This document shows positions 1-5,407 of a DNA stretch of 21,639 nucleotides, piece after piece. Where the stretch lies: contig CAMDER010000012.1 in the NCBI GenBank assembly GCA_945896935.1, positions 1-21,639 on the forward strand. Reading direction: 5' to 3'. Both the position numbers and the translations under genes were made by a program. Source of the DNA: Bifidobacterium breve. GTDB lineage: Bacteria > Actinomycetota > Acidimicrobiia > Acidimicrobiales > Ilumatobacteraceae. How positions within the stretch are numbered: the stretch's first letter is position 1; every line of letters begins with the position of its first letter. The notes under the pieces are model-generated. The model was not told the origin of the DNA. It made no database searches and saw only the letters and a list, made by a program, of their open reading frames with translations.

Positions 1-114
1 ACGGTGAAGCACGATCTTGACCAACTTGAACTCGTGATTCGCCAAATTCTCTCGGAACAGGGCTCCACCTGGCAGTTCAGGTCTTTCGCTGACCTCGTTG
101 ATGCGTCATACTGA
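1..114 (+). CDS. 3' end of an unidentified gene (partial)
   Basis: Frame 1 is open from the first base and ends at TGA 112-114, giving 37 C-terminal residues that finish FRSFADLVDASY. The start lies outside the window. The pattern of a short helix followed by a Trp/Phe-rich end and an 'F.DLVD' tail resembles the C-terminus of polysaccharide-deacetylase-type hydrolases, but the piece is too short to assign. The next gene starts 4 bases after the stop, or overlaps it if an upstream start is used, so the two are probably co-transcribed. Confidence 0.5.
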   Translation, partial: TVKHDLDQLELVIRQILSEQGSTWQFRSFADLVDASY

Positions 115-118
115 ACCT

Positions 119-673
119 ATGGGATTTCACCACGTTGCCATCGCTATCAACGATGTCCAAGCCAATTACGACTTCTACACCCAAGTCATGGGTTTCGAAT
201 TGGTCAAGACCGTGACCGCACCAACACCCGAGGGTGGATACAGCAAGCACTTCTTTTATTCGACCGGTAAGAACGAAGCCGGCGAACAAGGGATGATTGC
301 GTTCTGGAATATTCACGTTGACAGCCTTGAAGGATTCGAAACCAATCTCAACAAAGCAGCTGGCTTGCCCTGGTGGGCCAATCACTTTGCCTTTAATTCA
401 CCGACTGCTGAACATCTCGAAGATCGCCGCGAAAACTGGCGCACCCACGGCCACACCGTGCTCGAAGTGAATCACGAATTTTGTCGCTCGATTTATATTC
501 GTGATCCCGAAGGCAACACCGTTGAGTTCTGTTTGAATCTTCGTGAATTTACCGACGAAGAAAAAGTGCACGCCCTGGAATTGCTGCTTGATCCAGATCC
601 ACCGATGGAAAAACAATTTGGTGCAAAAATTTGGCAGCCTGAAGGTGACGCCCTCGTCATACCAGCGGGCTGA
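119..673 (+). CDS. VOC superfamily (glyoxalase/extradiol dioxygenase fold) protein
   Basis: A 184-residue protein of the vicinal-oxygen-chelate fold. It opens with GFHHVAIAINDVQANYDFY, the usual first beta strand and helix, continues through MGFELVKTV and a second half with NHFAF, and ends the domain with IYIRDPEGNTVEFCLN. The His of FHHVAI, the His of NHFAF and the Glu of VEFCLN are at the positions that bind metal in this superfamily. VOC enzymes include glyoxalases, extradiol dioxygenases and epimerases, and the substrate cannot be told from sequence. I chose ATG 119 because it lies just after the upstream stop; ATG 101 and TTG 98 are in frame and would overlap the previous gene, and no start has a clear Shine-Dalgarno. 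The gene converges on dnaB with only 13 bases between stops. It is probably cytoplasmic and has no signal peptide. Confidence 0.85.
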   Translation: MGFHHVAIAINDVQANYDFYTQVMGFELVKTVTAPTPEGGYSKHFFYSTGKNEAGEQGMIAFWNIHVDSLEGFETNLNKAAGLPWWANHFAFNSPTAEHLEDRRENWRTHGHTVLEVNHEFCRSIYIRDPEGNTVEFCLNLREFTDEEKVHALELLLDPDPPMEKQFGAKIWQPEGDALVIPAG

Positions 674-686
674 TCACGCCAATTTT

Positions 687-2129
687 TTAGTCGTGATTGT
701 CGTATGGCGAATCGGCATGGAAGTTTTTCGCCATATTGCGGAACTTGGTGAACTCGCCAAAGAACGCTAGTTTCACTAGTCCTGTCGGTCCCGAACGGTG
801 CTTACCGATAATGATTTCAGCCACACCTTTTTCGGCATTCTCGGAACTCTCACCTTTTTCATTGCGGTACATCTCGGGTCGGTGCAAGAACATCACGATG
901 TCAGCGTCTTGTTCGAGCGAACCTGATTCGCGTAAATCTGACAACTGCGGACGCTTATCTTGACGTTCCTCAAGACGACGACTGAGCTGGCTGAGCGCCA
1001 TCACCGGCACGTCAAGTTCGCGCGCCAAAATTTTAAGGTTACGGCTAATCTCGCTGACTTCAAGTTGACGACTCTCACTGTGATTGCCGCTCATCAATTG
1101 CAAATAGTCAATAACAATGAGGCCCAGTCCGTTGTATTTAGCTTTGAGTCGACGAGCCTTGGCACGAATTTCCATCACGGTCACACTGGCGTTGTCATCA
1201 AGGAACAACAAACGGTTATCGAGTCGACCAACTGCAAGGTTGATCTTGCTCCACTCTGGTTCGCTGATATTTCCTGTTCGTAAACGCTTTGAATCAACTT
1301 CGGCTTCACTGGACAAAAAGCGCATTGTTAACTCGGTGTGGCTCATTTCTAGAGAGAAAACAAGAACGGGCAAGTTAGTTGTTTGGGCCACGTTGCTGGC
1401 GATGTTGAGAGCGAACGCGGTCTTACCCATCGCGGGACGAGCGCCAACGATGACCAACGATGAAGGTTGCAATCCAAGAATGATTTCATCAAGATCGGTG
1501 AACCCAGTGGGTACACCTGTGAGCGTCACCTTGCTTTCGAATCTCTTCTCTAATTCTTCAGTCGCCAAACCTAAGAGGTCGTTGATCTGTCGCGTTGAAT
1601 CAGTGACCCGTTCTTCAGCAACAGCAAACACGCGTGACTCGGCTTCATCAAGGGCACGAGCAACATCATCGGGTTCGGTATAGGCGATCTCGGCTATTTC
1701 GCTGGCAACACCAATCAGTCGACGCAACGCCGCAGTGTCCATCACAATTTTTGCATAACGACCAACGTTGCCAATGACCGGTGTTGAGTTTTGCAGTTGC
1801 AGCAAAAAGTCGAGTCCACCAATTTCTTCAAGTAACCCGATACGTCGCAGTTCGTCAGCAACGGTCACGGGGTCGATGGGATCGCCACCAGCCAATAGCG
1901 ACCGCATCCCATCAAAAATATGTTGGTGTCCTGGTTTGTAAAAGTGTTCGACATGGACGCCAGCTTCAGCCACTGTGTTCACGGCATCGCGCGATAACAA
2001 CATCGCGCCAAGCAACGACTCTTCAGCACTGAGGTTGTGTGGTGGGACGCGATTCATCATCGGTCGGGGCGCTCCGTCGCGCTGATTCTTACTACCCCAA
2101 TTTGAATTACCCGATGAAAAATTTGTCAT
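687..2129 (-). CDS. dnaB: replicative DNA helicase DnaB
   Basis: A 480-residue ring helicase that unwinds DNA at the replication fork and interacts with primase. The N-terminal domain (about 30-130) begins VPPHNLSAEESLLGAML. A linker follows, then the RecA-like C-terminal domain: Walker A GARPAMGKT at 229-237, the FSLEM segment with the catalytic Glu at about 261, Walker B LIVIDYLQLM at 337-346, SQLSRRLEER at 380-389, and KHRSGPTG at 443-450 supplying basic finger residues. Length is normal, and no intein interrupts the Walker A or SQLSR sites where DnaB inteins often sit. The start at 2129 (MTNFSSGNS) is preceded by AAGG and AGAGG; the frame stays open to 2240, but that extension is unlike DnaB and covers the DnaA boxes and promoter region. 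A terminator separates it from rplI, so it likely has its own promoter, possibly under DnaA control. Confidence 0.97.
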   Translation of the reverse strand: MTNFSSGNSNWGSKNQRDGAPRPMMNRVPPHNLSAEESLLGAMLLSRDAVNTVAEAGVHVEHFYKPGHQHIFDGMRSLLAGGDPIDPVTVADELRRIGLLEEIGGLDFLLQLQNSTPVIGNVGRYAKIVMDTAALRRLIGVASEIAEIAYTEPDDVARALDEAESRVFAVAEERVTDSTRQINDLLGLATEELEKRFESKVTLTGVPTGFTDLDEIILGLQPSSLVIVGARPAMGKTAFALNIASNVAQTTNLPVLVFSLEMSHTELTMRFLSSEAEVDSKRLRTGNISEPEWSKINLAVGRLDNRLLFLDDNASVTVMEIRAKARRLKAKYNGLGLIVIDYLQLMSGNHSESRQLEVSEISRNLKILARELDVPVMALSQLSRRLEERQDKRPQLSDLRESGSLEQDADIVMFLHRPEMYRNEKGESSENAEKGVAEIIIGKHRSGPTGLVKLAFFGEFTKFRNMAKNFHADSPYDNHD

Positions 2130-2189
2130 TACCTCTACCTTGACCCATGCACCCTGTTGATCGCTAGGGGTACAACCATGTGAATTACT

Positions 2190-2224
2190 TGTGGACAACT
2201 TTGCGATTCTGGGGATAACCCCAG
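2190..2224 (-). promoter_or_regulatory. pair of DnaA-box-like sites upstream of dnaB
   Basis: Read on the minus strand, 2198-2190 is TTGTCCACA, identical to the actinobacterial DnaA box, and 2218-2210 is TTATCCCCA, one base from TTATCCACA. Both face the same way with starts 20 bases apart, about two helical turns. The second site is the centre of a perfect palindrome, CTGGGG-ATAA-CCCCAG, at 2209-2224. They lie 61-95 bases upstream of the dnaB start. They may control dnaB or serve as accessory binding sites near the origin; binding is not shown by the sequence alone. Confidence 0.5.
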
Positions 2225-2234
2225 TTCGGAGATG

Positions 2235-2264
2235 AAACAAGACCCGGACTTGTTGGTCCGGGTC
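2235..2264 (-). terminator. intrinsic terminator after rplI
   Basis: A perfect 9-bp inverted repeat, GACCCGGAC (2241-2249) and GTCCGGGTC (2256-2264), with a 6-base loop. On the minus strand it is followed directly by TTGTTT. It begins about 54 bases after the rplI stop, so it would end the rpsF-ssb-rpsR-rplI transcript before dnaB. Confidence 0.75.
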
Positions 2265-2317
2265 CTGCTCACATCATGAATTGTTCGATGTTGTGTTGCG
2301 GACCAGGTCCGCCATCG

Positions 2318-2767
2318 TCACTTTGCGACGACGTTGATGTTGATGGCGAATTGCACGTCATTGTGCAACTTGGCAGTGACGCTGTATTCGCCAACGGTCT
2401 TGATGTGGTCGGGAACCGACAACTTCTTACGATCAAGTTCGATACCCGTCTGAGCCAAAACAGCCGACACGACGTCGGAAGCAGTGACCGAGCCGAACAA
2501 ACGACCTTCGGTTCCAGCAGCCTTGGCCTTGATCTCGATGACCTTGGCAACCAAGGTTGACGCGATGGTCTGAGCAGAGTCACGATCGGCGGCATCGCGC
2601 AAGTCGCGACGACGACGCATTGAAGCTGCTTGTGAAACTGCACCATCGGAAGCATTAATGCCAAGTCCGCGAGGCAACAAGTAGTTGCGACCATGGCCCT
2701 TGGTGACTTCAACGATGTCACCGCGCTTGCCTAAACCATTAATGTCAGAACGCAAAATGATCTTCAT
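2318..2767 (-). CDS. rplI: 50S ribosomal protein L9
   Basis: A 149-residue L9, the usual length. It binds 23S rRNA near the base of the L1 stalk and affects translation fidelity. The N-terminal domain has MKIILRSDINGLGKRGD and the diagnostic VKGHGRNYLLPRGL-like stretch (VTKGHGRNYLLPRGLGINAS, about 21-40). The long central helix and the C-terminal domain (GRLFGSVTASDV, then VGEYSVTAKLHNDV) follow. The start is two bases after the rpsR stop, with a strong Shine-Dalgarno (AGGAGGG) inside the last codons of rpsR, which points to translational coupling. It is the last gene of the rpsF-ssb-rpsR-rplI operon. Confidence 0.97.
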   Translation of the reverse strand: MKIILRSDINGLGKRGDIVEVTKGHGRNYLLPRGLGINASDGAVSQAASMRRRRDLRDAADRDSAQTIASTLVAKVIEIKAKAAGTEGRLFGSVTASDVVSAVLAQTGIELDRKKLSVPDHIKTVGEYSVTAKLHNDVQFAININVVAK

Positions 2768-2769
2768 GA

Positions 2770-3201
2770 TCAGCCCTCCTCGTTGGTTTCGATCTCGTCT
2801 GCTGCTTCGACTTCGATACCAGTATCGAGATCGTCGATCACGGCGTCAATGTTCTGCTCTACAACCTGGTCGGCGGCTCCTTCGGGACCGCGAGGACCAC
2901 GCGGTCCGCGAGGACCACGGCCAACTGAAGCAACGCGCTTGGTGTACGGCAACAATGCCATTTCGCGAGCGTTCTTAATGGCGTTTGCGACTTCACGCTG
3001 CTGCTGCACCGTGGCACCGTTCAAACGCTGACCACGGATCTTTGAGCGGTCAGACATGAAACGATTCAACAAGTTGATGTCCTTGTAGTCAACGTATTCA
3101 ATTTTTTCTGACGCCAAAACATTGGCCTTCTTTTTGATCTTGCGACCATTGTCTTTCGGAGCACGGCCCCGAACTGGCTTCTTTGAAGTGCTATTTCCCA
3201 T
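2770..3201 (-). CDS. rpsR: 30S ribosomal protein S18 with long C-terminal extension
   Basis: S18 binds S6 in the platform of the 30S subunit. The conserved core spans about 28-90: EKIEYVDYKDINLLNRF, SDRSKIRGQR, then QREVANAIKNAREMALLPYT. S18 is normally about 75-90 residues, but this one is 143. After the core come four RGP triplets (95-106) and an acidic tail (107-143) ending DEIETNEEG. The segment where zinc-binding S18 forms have CxxC reads ANVLASEK, so this is a cysteine-free type. AAGGA lies 7 bases before the ATG. The extension uses the same frame and similar codons as the core, so I do not read it as a frameshift. The S18 identity is sure; the function of the tail is unknown. Confidence 0.96.
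   Translation of the reverse strand: MGNSTSKKPVRGRAPKDNGRKIKKKANVLASEKIEYVDYKDINLLNRFMSDRSKIRGQRLNGATVQQQREVANAIKNAREMALLPYTKRVASVGRGPRGPRGPRGPEGAADQVVEQNIDAVIDDLDTGIEVEAADEIETNEEG
2884..2919 (-). repeat. (RGP)4 coding repeat with internal hairpin in rpsR
   Basis: These 36 bases encode four Arg-Gly-Pro triplets. A 14-base unit (CCGCGAGGACCACG on the plus strand) occurs twice, at 2888-2901 and 2906-2919, an 18-base period. Overlapping it, GGACCGCG (2885-2892) and CGCGGTCC (2900-2907) form a perfect 8-bp stem with a 7-base loop, which the rpsR mRNA could fold. Confidence 0.8.
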
Positions 3202-3261
3202 GAACTTTTCCTTAAGTCGATACGTGAATTACGGGTGGATAATGAATTGTGTGGCCGTTGA

Positions 3262-3281
3262 GATCAGCTTGTCCGCTGATC
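3262..3281 (-). other. hairpin overlapping the ssb stop codon
   Basis: GATCAGC (3262-3268) and GCTGATC (3275-3281) form a perfect 7-bp stem with a 6-base loop. The ssb stop codon (3280-3282) lies at its edge. No run of T follows on the minus strand, so it is not a standard terminator; it may be an mRNA processing or stability element between ssb and rpsR. Confidence 0.35.
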
Positions 3282-3747
3282 AGAAAGGTTCTTCGTCGGC
3301 GTAGTAACCATCATCGGCAGGTGCCGCTGCTGGTGCACCACTTGGGCGAGGAGCTTGACGTGGTGCTGAACCGCCACCTTCGCCGGCGCCTTTTGGTGGT
3401 GTGCGCTCAACAGAGACTGTGGCCCAACGCAAGGTCGGCCCAATTTCTTCGGCGGCAATATCTACTGACGTGCGCTTGCCACCTTCGCGAGCTTCGTATT
3501 CGCGTACATCGAGCCGACCAGTCACCAGAACACGCGTGCCCTTAGTGAGTGAAGCCGCCACGTTTTCGGCGAGTTGGTCCCAAGCAACAACATTCATGAA
3601 TGTGGTTGCCTCTTGCCATTCGCCATTGACTTGGTAACGGCGGTTGACAGCAATACCCACGGTGACCGTGGCCTTGCCAGATTGGGTGTAGCGAAGTTCG
3701 GGATCTCGAGTGAGATTTCCGACAACGGTAATTGAGTTAGAAGTCAT
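3280..3747 (-). CDS. ssb: single-stranded DNA-binding protein
   Basis: A 155-residue SSB that coats single-stranded DNA in replication and repair. The OB fold occupies about 1-110, starting with SITVVGNLTRDPELRYTQSG and including NVVAWDQLAENV, GTRVLVTGRLDVREYE and IGPTLRWATVSVER. A flexible Gly/Ala/Pro-rich linker follows, and the protein ends in the acidic tip DDGYYADEEPF, the partner-binding tail that recruits other replication proteins. GGAG lies 9 bases before the ATG. It sits between rpsF and rpsR, the common actinobacterial order. Confidence 0.97.
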   Translation of the reverse strand: MTSNSITVVGNLTRDPELRYTQSGKATVTVGIAVNRRYQVNGEWQEATTFMNVVAWDQLAENVAASLTKGTRVLVTGRLDVREYEAREGGKRTSVDIAAEEIGPTLRWATVSVERTPPKGAGEGGGSAPRQAPRPSGAPAAAPADDGYYADEEPF

Positions 3748-3796
3748 TGTTTTGCTCCAGTGGTTGCTGAGAGTGGATAGGTCCGAAGACGAGGGC

Positions 3797-4123
3797 TCAG
3801 GCTGCGACGAGACCGCGACGTGCGGCTTCGTCGTCGGGAAGACGCATCAACTTGTGCCGAAGGACGTCATCAGCGATACGCATTGATCGCTCGAGTTCGT
3901 CGAGTGCGCCGCCGGGAGCGACAACGTTGAGGATGGCGTAATAACCATCTTCTTTTTTGTTGATTGGGTAGGCCAAACGGCGCTTGCCCCAGAAATCAAC
4001 TTTCCCGTGGACGTTTCCACCAGCGTCGGCAATGCCCTTGGAGACATTGGCAATCCACTGTTGGGCGACGACATCGTCAAGCGACCCGTCGATAATGATC
4101 ATTAATTCGTAAGCACGCATCAT
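3797..4123 (-). CDS. rpsF: 30S ribosomal protein S6
   Basis: A 108-residue S6, the partner of S18 in the 30S platform. It starts MMRAYELMIIIDGSLDD and contains VDFWGKRRLAYPINKKEDGYY and VLRHKLMRLP, the typical S6 core. I chose ATG 4123 because GGGAG lies 10 bases upstream; an in-frame GTG at 4147 would place that Shine-Dalgarno inside the gene and add residues that S6 lacks. It is the first gene of the rpsF-ssb-rpsR-rplI operon; each of the next genes is within 80 bases. Confidence 0.96.
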   Translation of the reverse strand: MMRAYELMIIIDGSLDDVVAQQWIANVSKGIADAGGNVHGKVDFWGKRRLAYPINKKEDGYYAILNVVAPGGALDELERSMRIADDVLRHKLMRLPDDEAARRGLVAA

Positions 4124-4213
4124 GAGCGTGTAACTCCCTTCGGTCACGGTGCCGGCCTATCCGACATCGGGGCCCCTGCTTGGGGCAGGGTATGTACTGA
4201 CTCGGAAAGTGTA
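4124..4213 (-). promoter_or_regulatory. rpsF promoter and mRNA leader (candidate)
   Basis: A TACACT sequence (minus strand, 4213-4208) fits a -10 box, but no convincing -35 is seen. The following leader can fold CCCTGC-5-GCAGGG (4174-4190), and between it and the Shine-Dalgarno holds several CCG triplets. Many bacteria have an rpsF leader bound by the S6:S18 complex that exposes a CCG motif; this leader is in the right place, but I could not verify the fold. Confidence 0.3.
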
Positions 4214-4242
4214 TCGGGGTAAAAGCAGAACCTCACAGAGAT

Positions 4243-4270
4243 GACTGTGCCAGGGGGGTGTTGCACAGTC
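4243..4270 (-). other. hairpin after the membrane-protein gene
   Basis: GACTGTGC (4243-4250) and GCACAGTC (4263-4270) form a perfect 8-bp stem with a 12-base loop. It lies 39-66 bases past the stop of the membrane-protein gene and upstream of the rpsF promoter candidate. No T run follows on the minus strand, so a terminator role is uncertain. Confidence 0.35.
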
Positions 4271-4308
4271 GACCCGTGTTTTTGGGCCCGTCGCCGGTCG
4301 ATTGATGA

Positions 4309-4935
4309 TTACGGGCGGGTGAGGCGCACAAAAGAGGCGGCCAACAAGCCGACTCCCCACGACACTGCACCATCGCGTGTTGTCACCGAACCGCCCTCAC
4401 GCAGGTATCCCGTCACTGCGGCCGGCCGAAATCCCTGAAAAGCCAGGCCTGGTGCCCCACCCTTGAGACCCCACCACACTGAAATCACACCAATGACCAT
4501 GGTGGCGACACATACGGGAATCGCCAGGGTTTCTCGCGGCATTCGCGAGGCCAAGACCAGGGCGAAGACCGCGCTGAGTAGCAAAAGCACACCGACTGCC
4601 GCCAAGGCAATAAACAAGTGCTGCATAATTCCAGCCACGCCAATTCCGGATTGATCACCGCAGTCGACCATGGCTCGGGTGGGAGCAGTCGGGTCATCAT
4701 AAGGGAAAACCTGGAGCAGTTGACACGGAGTGCCGTCGCTCAACTGAGGAAGCCCATCAACGAACTTCACCGAGAACTGCTCGGTCATTGACCCAAACAA
4801 CAGGAGACCCAAACAACTGATCAACACCAAGGCCAGACCCGTTATGGTGTCTCGTTGCAAACGTCGACTGGTTTCGTATGGCAGCCAACTACTGCGACGC
4901 GACTTTTTGCGTCCTCCTGACCCGAGTTTCATCAT
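4309..4935 (-). CDS. four-helix membrane protein of unknown function
   Basis: I do not recognise the family. The 208-residue product has a basic, Ser/Arg-rich N-terminus (1-30) and hydrophobic segments at about 31-50, 100-129, 137-157 and 189-204, so probably four transmembrane helices. The loop at 51-98 is polar, holds Cys71 and Cys92 that could pair, and is likely outside the cell. The start at ATG 4935 is 4 bases after the DUF5318 stop; the frame is open to 5121, but that stretch overlaps DUF5318 and is rejected. ATG 4932 is equally possible. In mycobacteria the interval between the DUF5318 gene and rpsF holds a penicillin-binding protein gene and others; here this small protein is the only gene there. 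It is likely co-transcribed with DUF5318. Confidence 0.8.
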   Translation of the reverse strand: MMKLGSGGRKKSRRSSWLPYETSRRLQRDTITGLALVLISCLGLLLFGSMTEQFSVKFVDGLPQLSDGTPCQLLQVFPYDDPTAPTRAMVDCGDQSGIGVAGIMQHLFIALAAVGVLLLLSAVFALVLASRMPRETLAIPVCVATMVIGVISVWWGLKGGAPGLAFQGFRPAAVTGYLREGGSVTTRDGAVSWGVGLLAASFVRLTRP

Positions 4936-4939
4936 GGTG

Positions 4940-5371
4940 CTAGCCCACTCTCCGATCACTTCGTTGCCCACCGATAGGAACCACTCGAACCAAATGATGC
5001 CACTTACAGCCGCAGCATGCTTCGACAACATATGCCGTGAACTCATCGGGTCGACGATGGAATTCGGCGAGTTCTTTGTTATCAGTAATGACCTTGCCAT
5101 GAGCTTGCAAGCGTGGACCAAAGAGATAGGTCACGAGGACAACATTGGCGACCTCACAAATCGGACATTTCGTTTCGGTCTGCTTGCCAATTCCGCGAGC
5201 GGCCCGCATGAGTTCTGGGTGAGCATCACAGACTTCTTCTCGACCCAAACGGCCTCGGTGATATTCGTTGATTAAGTGGCGGCGCGCCATACGGTGGTCA
5301 ACTAACCCTGATCGCAGGGACGACACACCCCGTAAGGATCCTGTTCCGAAGGATTCGCGCGATGTTGACAT
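4940..5371 (-). CDS. DUF5318 family protein
   Basis: A 143-residue cytoplasmic protein matching the actinobacterial DUF5318 family (Rv0049-like), of unknown function. The N-terminal half has RSGLVDHRMARRHLINEY and a helical region; the second half has CPIC (69-72), VLVTYLFGPRLQAHGKVI, EFTAYVVEACCGC and KWHHLVR. The CPIC and CCGC (119-122) pairs could form a zinc site. Its position upstream of the rpsF cluster is the same as in mycobacteria, which supports the assignment. It ends 4 bases before the membrane-protein gene and begins 36 bases after pcnA ends, so all three may share a transcript. The family assignment is from memory of its motifs. Confidence 0.85.
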   Translation of the reverse strand: MSTSRESFGTGSLRGVSSLRSGLVDHRMARRHLINEYHRGRLGREEVCDAHPELMRAARGIGKQTETKCPICEVANVVLVTYLFGPRLQAHGKVITDNKELAEFHRRPDEFTAYVVEACCGCKWHHLVRVVPIGGQRSDRRVG

Positions 5372-5407
5372 TGTTTGAAGGTTACTCCGTGAACGTGTGG
5401 CTGTGAA

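Noticed and set aside
673..697. ATCACG / CGTGAT inverted repeat between the VOC gene and dnaB
   Set aside because: The stem is only 6 bp, the T run lies in the loop and not after the stem, so it does not make a convincing terminator.
1117..1683. 188-codon open frame opposite dnaB
   Set aside because: Antisense to the conserved ATPase domain of DnaB, with no recognisable family or start signal.
229..2129. Intein or insertion in dnaB
   Set aside because: DnaB motifs are continuous and the length is normal, so there is no intein.
2130..2240. Longer dnaB start at 2240
   Set aside because: The added 37 residues are not DnaB-like and the DNA there holds DnaA boxes and the likely promoter; a Shine-Dalgarno precedes 2129.
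4936..5121. N-terminal extension of the membrane-protein frame up to 5121
   Set aside because: It overlaps the well-supported DUF5318 gene on the same strand in another frame, and ATG 4935 just after that stop is the natural start.
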